From Pagrus major (taxonomy: Eukaryota > Chordata > Actinopteri > Spariformes > Sparidae), in assembly GCF_040436345.1 (NCBI RefSeq), contig NC_133221.1:19527165-19591164 (forward strand): a DNA stretch of 64,000 nt. The letters are read 5' to 3'. This document shows, piece after piece, positions 32,801 to 42,900 of this stretch. The position numbers were made by a program, and so were the translations under genes. Numbering within the stretch: the stretch's first letter is position 1; every line of letters starts with the position of its first letter. The notes beneath the pieces were generated by a model that was given only the letters and a program-made list of their open reading frames with translations, was not told the origin of the DNA and searched no databases.

Positions 32801-34482
32801 AGGTGAACATGCCAGTCTACGAAATTACCTGAATGCACCCAAAGCATTTCCATGGCGGTGTATGCCCTCTCAGCTTTAGAGTCACAGCTGACAGGATTTA
32901 CAGGATACTGACAGGATCCAAAGACTAGAAGAAAACTCTGCTCGCTTCACACTTGGAGCTAAAATTCGTTTTGGGTGATCAGTGGATAGTTCAGACAGGT
33001 CTGGGATGCCTGTAGACAGAAAAGCAGGGCAGTTTGGATGCAAATACGTCCATGATCACACTGAGCAGCCTTGTTCGTACACAACAAATGTCCCAAACTT
33101 TTTTGATTTGTCCTCTTCTGTATAGCAGTTGTCATACAGACAATAAATATGAGCAGAAAAGCAAAATCTGATCCTAGTTGATTACTTGTGACACATTTCA
33201 GCGCCTGATGCCAGATTCTTATGGATATGTCCGAATGCAGATGATCTCAGCGGGAGTGTGTGTTTCACTTGGTAGTCCTACATTCAGACAAGCTCTCCAT
33301 TACAGGTCACACCCAGTATCGATGTGAAGCAAAGAGATGAGACATTTCCTGTTAGTCATTAAAGTAAATATAACTTTTCTGTGCTAGACAGCAACACTTT
33401 ACCTAATCTCAAACTAAACTGAACTTATCAGAAACAATTATTGAGTCAACTGGGATGAAAGTTTGCTCTCCGTGTACTACGCAAAAACAGACACACAGCT
33501 AGAAACAAGGGCAATGAAAAACTGAACAAAGAAGGTAAAGAATGATTAAAAATAAAAGAATAAGAATTGTGAATGTGTAGGTTTATACAATAGCACTGAA
33601 AAGAAAAAGGGGGAGGGCACCGTTATGAAACAGATTTTGGCTTCGATAATCAACTGTAACACTTGATTCCAAAAGTCTTGCACAAAAATATTTGGTGCAA
33701 GACTTTTATATACAAATGAACCACCGGAGGCCTGACCTGAATGCGTCGAAGCTTCAAAGCTTCGACCGTTGCCATGGTGATTGACGTCCCAAAACAGTAT
33801 TCAAATGCTTTCTTTTTGTTTTGTTTTTTGAAGAAGGAGGCGTTGCGTCGGCTGCACCAAAAAAGAAACAAAACACTTAATAATGAGCAAGAAATGGAGC
33901 TCTTCTATTGTGTTTTATTTGTCTCAAATCACAGAAGCTTTAAAAATATTCGTGGACGATTTTCAATTAAGCATTAAATGATCATTGGGACAGCCCTATA
34001 TGTACGTTAGGTTCAAGCCCTTGTTAAACAAGTTCACATAATGCTGATTAAGCCAATCACCGCCAGATCAATCTCTCTGTATTTCGATGTATACTCTGTA
34101 TGTCTGTGGCGACTTTCCCACGCAAGGAAGCAAAGATTGGTTTGCCAAAGCTGAAAGGGAGACAAACCATAGTGACAGTAGGTTACAGCAAATAGGAGAA
34201 TGGCGTGTTTGTGTAATTACTCCCACTGCCAAAGGGGGAGACAAAAGTTTCACACTACAGGTTTAAAAACCACATTCACAACATCCACAACAGTGAGAGT
34301 AAACTAGATTGTCCTTGTTTTTGTCACTTTGTCTTGTTGCAGAAGAGCATGTTAGATTCACCATCCGTGTAGTACTTGTACTTGTTTGGAGGACTTACCT
34401 GACCCTCTGCCGTCCCTTCTCAGGTGCAGAGGACGTGGTGATGGCGTTCTCACGGTCAGAGACGGAGGATCGGCGCCAGTGA
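21572..34482 (+). CDS. ctnnbip1: ICAT, beta-catenin-interacting protein 1 (complete, 81 residues, 3 coding exons)
   Basis: ICAT binds the armadillo repeats of beta-catenin through an N-terminal three-helix domain and an extended C-terminal tail. It displaces TCF/LEF and so inhibits Wnt target transcription in the nucleus. Coding segments are 21572-21667, 23439-23529 and 34424-34482 (246 nt, stop TGA at 34480-34482). All junctions are GT-AG and the frame is kept. The protein begins MNREEAPGKSPEDMYIQQKV and ends MAFSRSETEDRRQ. Length and sequence match vertebrate ICAT almost residue for residue. Helical region is about residues 1-60; the acidic tail with the FSRSETED motif that contacts beta-catenin is residues 66-81. 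The start is the first ATG in its exon (-3 G). Intron 3 is large, 10.9 kb. Confidence 0.97.
21668..23438 (+). other. ctnnbip1: ctnnbip1 intron between coding exons 1 and 2 (1.77 kb)
   Basis: Donor GTAAGT at 21668; acceptor TTTACTCCACTTCAG ending at 23438. A possible transposon fragment begins at about 21699 with CAGGGCTGGCCAAAGC, a common fish repeat end. The rest looks unique and non-coding. Confidence 0.85.
25467..25776. repeat. hAT-like MITE carrying a nested LINE-type 3' tail
   Basis: Ends TAGAGCTACAATGATGAG and GTCAGTTGCAGCTCTA are inverted. The interior shares GGTTTTGGATTGTTGGTTGGA with the copy at 14137. A foreign segment at about 25692-25740 interrupts the right part. Confidence 0.7.
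25692..25740 (+). repeat. Truncated LINE-like 3' tail inserted in a MITE
   Basis: The sequence TTTCCCCCACAGGATCAATA, then AAGTATTCCTGATCCTGATTG, resembles the 3' end of fish L2-like retroposons, which close with short TCCTGAT-like repeats. A similar tail is at 38938-38998. The short direct repeat ATTGA flanks it, suggesting a very 5'-truncated insertion. Confidence 0.55.
27341..27377. repeat. (TA)n microsatellite
   Basis: A short TA run (GAATATATATACATATATATAT and on) in ctnnbip1 intron 3. Confidence 0.9.
27849..27862. promoter_or_regulatory. X-box-like palindrome GTTGCTATAGCAAC
   Basis: A perfect 14-bp palindrome close to the RFX-family X-box consensus (GTTGCCATGGCAAC), with one base changed per half-site. 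It lies in unique sequence of ctnnbip1 intron 3. A role as an RFX site is inferred. Confidence 0.4.
29649..29756. repeat. Truncated GCTGCAAC-family MITE fragment
   Basis: AAGGCTGCGATTAATGATTATT followed by TTAATCGCTGTT and ACAGTTGATTAGTTAATCAG has the family's texture. Only about 110 bases remain. Confidence 0.45.
29878..30370 (+). repeat. MITE-like dispersed repeat, family A copy 2
   Basis: It starts TTTAAAGGAAACATAATAC and follows the same order as the copies at 3825 and 48050: TTTTCAGGTTCCTG, TTTACATGCTTTAATGCTCA, GAAACGCTCTGTTTTAGCTC, TGATTGGTCAGCTCACAC and AACAACAGAGCAGCTG. The right end is eroded. An open frame at 29929-30123 is made by this repeat. Confidence 0.8.
30867..30879. promoter_or_regulatory. 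X-box-like motif GTCGCTAGGCAAC
   Basis: It fits the bipartite X-box pattern (GTNRC near GGCAAC) recognised by RFX factors. It is in unique sequence next to a TG microsatellite. Binding is inferred only. Confidence 0.35.
30922..30974. repeat. (TG)n microsatellite
   Basis: Three TG runs broken by TT and TA interruptions, in ctnnbip1 intron 3. They create His/Thr-rich shadow frames on the minus strand. Confidence 0.95.
33640..34000. repeat. hAT-like element remnant
   Basis: It contains the palindromic phrase GTCGAAGCTTCAAAGCTTCGAC (shown here as GTCGAAGCTTC repeated inversely) and ends TGATCATTGGGACAGCCCTA, a terminal motif typical of fish hAT MITEs. An inverted pair (AAAAGTCTTGCAC... / ...GTGCAAGACTTTT) lies at 33671-33707. 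Confidence 0.45.
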
Positions 34483-35087
34483 CCCTCGGCCCCCCCTCCC
34501 TCTCATTCCACCCCACTGCATCCCGCCCCGCCCCCGTCCCGCCCCGCACGTGATCCACAACAACCCAAACTCCACAATCACGTCACTGATGAGCTCAGGA
34601 GAGGAGGGGCACCCGGGAGGGACGGAAGAGGAGGGGAAGAGACACCAGGAGGTGGCTGCCTCGCTCTCCCCCAACCTTTTCCCCACCCCCCGACTCCTCC
34701 TCGTACAAGCTGGCACACCATTACCTGAGATGCACTCAAGTGCTTCACTGTGGGTTGAAGCTTTGGCAACAAGGCAGTCAGTGAAAACACTCACAGATTG
34801 TGTGGATGAATATCAAATGTAGTTTTTTTTCTTTTTGATGGTTTTTGTATTATTTCGTCTGTGTTGAGACTTTAGGCAGTGTTACGTGTTATATCTGCTG
34901 TGGTCGCTGGAGGAATTGACCAGTCAGCAGCTGATTGAAGCAAAGAGAAATATAGTTTTGGTCAAGCAGCGAATGTGATGATTGTTAGGGGAGAGATTTT
35001 AATTATTTCTGCTTACCCTAATGGGGCTGAAATTGTTTTTGATTTAGCTGTTTTGTTATAAAGGCTTTTTGTATTCTGTCACACAAG

Positions 35088-35682
35088 GGGCCTCATTTAT
35101 AAATATTTCATGTGTATAAAAAGAAGCGAACATCTCCCACGCAGGCAAAGTAGTCAAATAAAATCCAATGTGTTAATGATTCTTCTCAGATAATTATTTT
35201 CAATTTAGATCAAATTCTGGCCTGTTTATTTATCGCCTTTTTGCAGCAGAAAGTCAGTTGTAGAAGCCAGACGATCCGGTGACATCAATCTCTTTTTCTT
35301 AATTAGTTTGCAGCTACAAGATGGTCTTTTCTGCATCAATCTCACCATTTCATTTTAGAATAAATCGGCTTCCTGATCATCTTTTTATTAGGCATACTAG
35401 AAATATAAACAAAAGCAAAAGAGATAAGTTTAACATACTCAACATCTTTTTCTCTATTTCTCTTTCTGCATTTGCAGTGTTGTTCACAATAACAAACACT
35501 AGAATGTCATGCTGATTGACGTGTGTATTAACACTCACAACAGGCCCGTCATTAATCCTTCATGTTTAATCATGGGAATTAACAGGGCAGGATAATGACG
35601 CTGGTGTCATGACTGATGTGATTTCTAAGTTAAGACGAGCGCTCACAGTTTTCTTCTACGCACACTTTTATAAATGAGGCCC
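35088..35682. mobile_element. About 595-bp inverted-terminus element within the probable ctnnbip1 3' UTR
   Basis: The left end GGGCCTCATTTATAAATA and the right end CACTTTTATAAATGAGGCCC are reverse complements over about 15 bases. No transposase frame is present. If the UTR assignment holds, the mRNA carries terminal sequences that can pair with each other. Confidence 0.75.
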
Positions 35683-36326
35683 TGTTTGTTCTTCTGCTGC
35701 TTTATTTTGAACCTGAGGCTGTTGAAAGTGCAACAGTGCTTTTCTCCTGAAGAAAGCACAAGAATTAAAGACACTAGCAGATATAATCACATGAAACACA
35801 GGTGTACACATTCTCCCCAAACACACACTGGTTTTGGGTTATTGTGACATGTAAAACCTTTTTTTTTTATTGTACAGATAGTTGGAAAAATACAATAATG
35901 AATTGATTGTGCCAATTGTACTTTTGTTGTTTTTTTATCTGTAAGATAAAATTAACATAATGATCAAGACAATTGATAAGAGACAAGCTGTAGTTATAAT
36001 TTATTGTTTACTGAATTGACTCCCAGTTCCTCCAACACATCATTAAAGATGGAGAACCAGTAGATAGTGAAGTCCTAACATGAGTCGCTCCTTCATGTCA
36101 TCAGCGGCGGCTCTTTGTTCACACTAAAATACACAAACTCTAATTTTTTCTACCTGTAACTAAACATAAGAACTATGTGCTATTTCTGACTGTACTGTAT
36201 CTCTTGCACTATTATCGATGGGATATTTGCAAAAAATACATTTTGATATTTAGCACAGAGATTCTATGTTTGTTTCAATGGATAAAAGAAACCTTTGTAA
36301 CCCTGTTTTTATTCCCTGTGTGATTT

Positions 36327-36344
36327 AAAAAAAAAAAAAAAAAA
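36327..36344. repeat. Poly(A) run of 18
   Basis: A homopolymer inside the putative 3' UTR. It could also be the tail of an old retroposed sequence or a spot for internal priming of cDNA. Confidence 0.9.
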
Positions 36345-38019
36345 GAAGCCTTCTCTGTGTTAATTGACTCAACTGGAATAGCTCAAATGAAATATTTGTT
36401 AACAATCGACATGTTTTTCTAGTGACATGCTCAATATTTAATGTGTTTTAAGTACAGTTTGTTAACTTGTATAACTTAAAATAATTGTAACGTAATGTTT
36501 TGAAGCCAAGCATGTCTGCCTCGTGGTTTATAATGTTCATTCAAGTGGAGGATCTTTGAAGCCTTGCCACAATGACCATTGTTTGTACATTCTTGACGTT
36601 CGTGGAAGCTACTAGCTCTTTTAAAATGTTTCAGAAAAAAAAAAACAAATCTTTTTTTTTTTTCAATGGGTAAACTGTTATCCATTTTATCTTGTTGGCA
36701 ATAACTTCTATTTGAATGTCCTCAGCAATCATCGCAAATGTAAACAGCCAACAGGTGTGTCACGCTGACGAAGACATTTGTCTTTTCATGTTTACTTTTG
36801 TTTTAAAACATTCTTTATTTGTCTATGCATTTTTTTTTTCCTCTAAAAGGCGTCTTACTGTACATTTGACCTATCAGGGTTGTTCTACAGCCTTCGTTCA
36901 AGTTGTGGATGAATGAATGTGCCTGTGTGTGAGTGTGTGCGCGTGTGTGTGATCATCATTGAAAATGCTACCGGTTTTATTTTCAGCATGCTGTTGATTT
37001 TGAGTAGGATCGATGTATCTTTTTACTGTGATGACCTGACGTTGCCTAATTGTCCTTTTTTTCTTTTTTTGAGTTTTTTTTTTGTGTGTTGCCTTTGTAT
37101 TTTATTTTTCTCTCAGTCGACATTGACTAGTTGGTTTCGTTTTGTATGGCTGCTGACCATGTCTTGACTTAATGCTTCCAAATCCTATACCAACTGAACC
37201 ATTAAAGATATTTTAAACAGTGACAAGCTGCTTTTTCTTCTTTTCTCCATAATGAACTCTTCAAACAGGCAAGCTCAGAAATGAGAAACTTACTGTCAGG
37301 GCGCAGAATAGCTGCTTGTCTTCAGACAGGGCCTCATGCTGCGCACTCGGGGTGAAATCATGGTTTCTTTGTTCCTCTTATCTGCATGTACAGAAGAAAA
37401 TTATCCTTTTGTTCAGTCTGATAAGTGAAAAATGCAGTTTGTATGTGAAGACAAGTCTGTATTCATTCACTTTTATTTTAAATCACATACATCGACGTAG
37501 AGACCTCATGTCAATATAGCAGAGAATAAAATACAAGACAACAGGAAGGACAAACGGGAGGTTAAAGATACAAATGGTGATTAAAAGTAAAAATTTAAAT
37601 CCAAATTAGCATTGAAATGTAAAGCAGATGAATCAACTAAAACCATTGTATATATTTTATACAAACACTGTCAAATTTTGGAAATCAGGGCTGTTATTTC
37701 GTATTTGCTCAGCTCCCACCTGACAGATCAAAAAATGGGCGGGACTTAGAGAGGGTTATTATCCTGAGAACTTCTGGGGGGCTTGTAGAAACCTCCAACT
37801 GAGCCGTTTCATTAAAGTTAGTTGCATGTTCTGAGCTGATGTGACTCATTTGTTACGAATTCTTGGACATTTTCTAGAAGTCCCAAAAAACATCTCAGAA
37901 TTACATAAGTTTGAACCTTTCTTATTCAGTGACAACTGAGCAAAACAACATCTGCTGATGAGGAGCGTATGATCTGGTCAAAAGCTTCAGAACAAGCGAG
38001 TAACTAGACCTCTGGGGGA

Positions 38020-38297
38020 AGTTGTTCCCAAACTTTTTCACGTCCCCACGATAGATGCACAACATAACACAGACCCAGACTTTGAAAGGATGTTGTCTTT
38101 AAGAATCCCTGCTGAGTTATTTTTATGTTCAAATGTTTCAAAATAAAAGTTCAAATAGTCAACCGTTATCCGACTATGATTAAAAAAAAAAACAGTATGA
38201 AAGAAGTTAAACTATTCTGTTCCTACTTTTGCTGTGGAGCCCTTACAACCCATTCAGGGACCTCAGTTGGTCCCCAGACCCCAGTTTGAAAACCACC
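38020..38297. repeat. hAT-like MITE (GTTCCCAAACTTTTTCACG type)
   Basis: The left end GTTGTTCCCAAACTTTTTCA and the right end CCAGTTTGAAAACCACC are imperfect inverted repeats of a widespread fish element. The interior has CCCACGATAGATGC and GGGACCTCAGTTGGTCCCCAG. Confidence 0.65.
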
Positions 38298-38937
38298 ATA
38301 AAGATTTAGTCATTTAATGATCTTATTTCCATGTTAGCTCTCATACATTCAAATACATCACAATCAAAGACTTTGCATCATTATCTCAGCTCCACACAGA
38401 CTCACAGTGACAGCACTGGCAGCTCATTCTGTGGGACTGTGACATCTTAACTGCTGTAAATCTACATGTCGGTTAAAAACGCTGCCGTTTACCTTGTCAC
38501 GTAACTACAACGAGCCACTGCCTCATACATGCTCCTGTCAGGTGTTCAGGCAGATGTCTAAATTCAGTGCTGTCTGGTCATCAACCTGGAAACGGGACTC
38601 CATGTTATTCTTGTGCTAATGATCAGCATCTGTTCGCTGTTCCCTTGCTGTCTTCTCACAGATGCACGAGAATCCTGCGATTTAGAGGGAGCGAGCTCTG
38701 GGACTAACAAGCCAGCTGCTGGCAAAGTGTTCGTGCACGACTTTAGACTGTAGCTGTCATTTACTGACATTAAAACTTCTGTTTCCCACCAGAACAAGTT
38801 GAACACACTGCTGAGTAGTCAAGCTCTAACCACTGGCATAAGATCCTGGTGCGAGGATCATGTTTCGACATCATCTTCCTAGTCAGAAAACTGATTTTTT
38901 TTGTGCCTAAACGTCCATTATCCATAACATCCATTTA

Positions 38938-38998
38938 AACAATTTCCCCCAGGTTGATAATAAAGAATTTCTGATTCTGATTCTGATTCTGATTATTA
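38938..38998 (+). repeat. LINE-like 3' tail with (GATTCT)n
   Basis: AACAATTTCCCCCAGGTTGA, then AATAAAGAATTTC, ends in four tandem TGATTC hexamers. It is the same type as the tail at 25692. Only the extreme 3' end is present. Confidence 0.6.
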
Positions 38999-39559
38999 TT
39001 TCATTGTAACACAAGCCCTGAAGCACATGGAGGAACAATGCTGCCCAGCAGTCACTACACACAATCTGTCTGCTGCTGGCTGAGATGTAAACAAAGATGT
39101 GCAGCATGTGACAGCAGCACATTTCTCCCTCCCGACCACATAAGCTCCCTCTCTCACTGTACACGTGAGGCTTGACACAGTGTTTATCCCATGTCAGACA
39201 GATCAGAGCCACAGCCGCAGCGTCTGTGCACCAGCCAGCCGATAACTGCCACCGGCACCATCACGTCACGTTATGCAACAGTGTGTGCGCGAGTGTGTGC
39301 CTGGACAGCACACTGTAGCTGCTCTGTGCCCAGTGTCCACACACTGAGGACACAGCGTGAGCAAGTTCAATAAGTGTTTGGGAAGTTTTGCTGAAGGTGG
39401 ATCCCTATTCAAAATATATAAACTGTCCCTTTAAAATGGCCTGTGGGACCGTGAAAGCACACTTGGAAGAATTAGGACTGAGAGTTGTACACAGTAGAAA
39501 CAGGAACACATTGATCCGTCATGAGGGAGGGACTGTCCAATCAGAGACAAGAAGTGATC

Positions 39560-39688
39560 TGAAATGTTGTGTTTCATGAAATGTTGTCGTGTTTTGTGAA
39601 ATTTTGAGTTTTGTGAAATGTTGATTTGTTTTCCAAGGTGTTATTGTGTTTCACTGAATTGTGCTTTGTGAAATGTTGTTGTGTTTCG
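39560..39688. repeat. Degenerate minisatellite, unit like GAAATGTTGTGTTTTGT
   Basis: The phrase (G)AAATGTTG(T)...TTTTGT or close variants recurs about six times at irregular 17-40 bp intervals. Confidence 0.7.
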
Positions 39689-40658
39689 ACCCTCGGGGCC
39701 ACCGTACTTTTGAGTATCAAACTCTCACTCCCTGCAGACGAGAAGAAAAGGTTTGCTCCTTCACACAGAACGGTGCCTGTGGGCTGCTTCAATTATTGTC
39801 AGTCACAATGGATTCTCATGAATACGGAAAAAATAGTCAAAACGTCCCAAACGTCTCCTGTAGCATCATCTACATCTCCTCCACCCGTTCACTATACATC
39901 AAACTGTTATTTTGTCTAAATATAGCCAAACATGTTTCTTCCGACAGAGCCTTGGAGCTCGGAGGAGGGTGACAGCATCACACGTTGCAGTGCCATACTT
40001 GGGCATAAATAGGACTGCACACATGGATCACTAGCAAGGAGGTGATTTCTGATCATCTTGGAGCTGGTCTGAGAAAATACTACAGTTATTGTGATACTAT
40101 CTCGTAATACAGCTTTATACAGCTTTAATAGACCATATTCACGACCTCGAAACACAATAATGTGACATTTTACAAACGAATAAAAGAGGAGATCATTTCA
40201 GTGAGGATTCAAGTCACTGTGCCTCAGAATGAGTGACGTGACATTAACGCACAAAAAGTGGATGTAAGCCTGCTGGTAAGTCGTCCAAAACAGTCCACAC
40301 CTGCTAACTGACAGGAGTAATCATCGAGCAAACATACAGTAAGTCCTCTGATGTCTCATTTAGGGAATAGCTAAGATAAACCAGCCAATCCCTCTACAGA
40401 TGGGTTGAAGGCATGGCCGCTATGAGTTGCCAGAACAGCTTCATTGCTGCGTTGCATAAACTCCAAAAGCCTCTTGTACTCAAGTAGAGAGATGAGCAGC
40501 ATTCATCCAAAGACAGCTCCCTCTCGTGATGTCTTGATGATGGTGGTGGAGAGGGCCGTCTCTCATGTCGCACCAAAATTACCCAGCTGACTGACTCACA
40601 TCATTTTCATACTCATTAACGATTCACTGTTTCGATTCACTGGAGATATAGCATGCAT

Positions 40659-41125
40659 CTTAAAGGAAAAGTTCACCCCAAAATGAAAACCCAGACACTA
40701 TCTGCTAACTCCCATGTCGATAGAAGGTGGGGGGAAGTTTCGTAGTCCAAACATTTCTGGAGTTTCACAGCAAAACAGCGTTGCAGCATTTTACTAAACA
40801 ACTGTGGAACTTCACCCGGCTTTTAATTGGCATGAGTAGGTACTAGCACTTCGCGTAAAAGCACTATATAAATGTGAATCATCCACTCAATGGAGTTTTT
40901 ATTATATACAGTTTTTGTAAAGCAATAACAACATCCACTGAGAGCAATGTTTGCCACTTACGAAGAGAATAGCTCTATAAATGGAGTTAAACGAACAAAT
41001 ACAGCTGCAGTAGCTCCATTAGTGCAAAGATTAGTTACATATGCAACGTCCTGGCTACATTTTATGCCTGTGAGACGGGATGTAAAGATTTTATTTTCAG
41101 GCCGTGTTGCACATTTATAGTTTCA
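40659..41125. repeat. Dispersed fish repeat (TTAAAGGAAAAGTTCACCCC type)
   Basis: It starts TTAAAGGAAAAGTTCACCCC and includes AAGTTTCGTAGTCCAAACAT and GGAGTTTCACAGCAAAACAG. A segment CACTATATAAATGTGAATC near 40863 looks like an inserted retroposon-type tail. The right limit is uncertain. Confidence 0.55.
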
Positions 41126-42529
41126 CTGACAAAATCAAGGATCGATCAAGCAGTTGGCACTGATGGGTATTTTAAAGGCCGTTTCCAGGATGGTTCAGTC
41201 TCAGTGTATTTCATTTTTACTTCCTGTAGGCCAGTAAATAAAACATTAATACATTCATAAATTCATTACTTCCCCATCAGAGTTGTGTTCCTGACAGTGT
41301 GCAGATTTGCATGTATCTCCGAATTTGGCGATTTTGAATTCTTCAGATAAAAAATTCTTACTCTTCTCTTTCTCAGGCTGAATGAACTATTCAATACCCA
41401 CTGGATAGTGTGGAGAAAAAGCTTTGTCACAAAGCCGAAAATAGGACTGTCTCTTTGCTCATGAAAGGGTGATGTCTTGGAGATACGTGGTTTTCAAATG
41501 AAATGTTAAAACACACATATAAAACATTTCCAGACATTTTTAGTATTCCTGGTATCTGGCCACATTTTGACCTCAGTATTTCTAACATCTTGACAGAGTT
41601 TAAACTCGACATAATTGGGAAGGAGGCCTTTATTACACCACATGACTCTCCCGACCTCGCTCTAAAATAACTCCACCCCATAAATCTGAGAGGAAGGATA
41701 TAACTTCACAGCCCCGAATGAATGTGATCAGCTCCACCTTTCATCTTCAAAGCTCCAGGAGCGAGGGAGGTGACTCTCCCTCCCACCTTATGACTCAACA
41801 TTATCGAGCCAAGCCAGGAGGAACCCGGAGAAGAGGAGGGAGAGGCATGCAGGCACAGGGAGGGCACATGCTGTGGAGTAATGCAGCACTGCACAGTCAC
41901 TCACAGCCCAACGCAAAGCTCTGCAGATACACTCTAGTCCACACTAAACCTCATGACTAATAGATGAGATTTGCTCTCAGTTCCTTCATCTCGCAGCGGC
42001 TAAAGCTCGCTTCACCGACAGAAAACATCCCTTCATGCATCAGACGCTCAGCTTTTTCTGTGTTTCTTTGGATCCCTCTCTCATCTGTAATCCTGCACAC
42101 ACAACTATCACCAGTCTCTCGCTTGAGCACAGTCTGACAGTTACATACCTGAATTTATAATTTAATAAAGATAATGTTGGACAGACTGTAGTTCAGCTCA
42201 GCCTCATGGCAAATTATCTCATTAGCAATGCACCACGCACAAATCAAGGACGGAGAATGGCAGCTGGCCTCAGTGTGAGGATGGCAGCATGATGCAAATA
42301 TATGACATAATATACAATTTTTCATGTAAAGCAGCTGTAGACTGCAGAGACTGAGAGGTCCCAAAATAGATTTTGTGTTTCAGCCACGCTACTAGCATCG
42401 AGTGGTATCAATGTCAGCTGTCTGTCGGCCCTCCTCAGGGTGAGTTATAATAGTTTTGGCGACTTTTCATGTAGCAACATCCGCTCAACAGTTTATGTTG
42501 ATCGATACTTAGTTTATCACTGTCCCCTT

Positions 42530-42900
42530 AGCTTCAGTTGCTCTTTGTGTTTGGCAAATATTAGCATGTTAACAAGCTAAATGAAGAGGCTGAACATAGT
42601 AAACATTATACCTGCTGAATGTAATGAATATATATGGTGTGTTCGATTTGAACTGGGAAGTTGGAATTTCCAAGTTCCAAAATATGCAAAGTGGATCAGT
42701 GGATGTTGCTAACACTGGCTAACAAAGGCGAACCTTCATTCCCAAATCCATCTTCCGACTTCTGAGGTAAATGCAACGCTCTGCCAGCACGTTAGCATTA
42801 TCAATGTGATGTTGTCATGCTAGCATGCTAGCGTTAGCGTAAAGCCCAAACCACTGCTGTACCTGAGTACAGCCTCGCTAGCATGGTTCTTAGTCCACAT
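42530..42900. repeat. GCTAGCATGCTAGC-type repeat split by a second repeat
   Basis: The left part (TTAGCATGTTAACAAGC, GTAAACATTATACCTGCTGAA) and right part (ATGCTAGCATGCTAGCGTTAG, CTGAGTACAGCCTC) follow the order of one known fish repeat. They are separated by about 170 bases starting GGTGTGTTCGATTTGAACTG and ending CTTCTGAGGTAAATGC, a different dispersed repeat with inverted ends. Confidence 0.55.

Larger units (their letters stand above)
23530..34423 (+). other. ctnnbip1: ctnnbip1 intron between coding exons 2 and 3 (10.9 kb)
   Basis: Donor GTAAGG at 23530; acceptor CGTCCCTTCTCAG ending at 34423. It contains CA repeats at about 23548-23565 and 23862-23890, transposon remnants listed separately, a TG microsatellite near 30.93-30.98 kb, and long unique stretches at about 26.0-29.6, 30.5-32.1 and 32.1-33.6 kb. 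No coding exon is recognised. Confidence 0.85.
34483..37225 (+). other. ctnnbip1: Probable ctnnbip1 3' UTR
   Basis: It begins right after the stop codon, GC-rich at first (34483-34720) and then AT/T-rich. An ATTAAA signal at 37202 is followed by a TTTT/TGTG-containing stretch, giving a plausible mRNA end near 37.22 kb. A transposon-like block at 35088-35682 sits inside. ICAT mRNAs in other vertebrates have long 3' UTRs. Shorter isoforms cannot be excluded. Confidence 0.5.
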
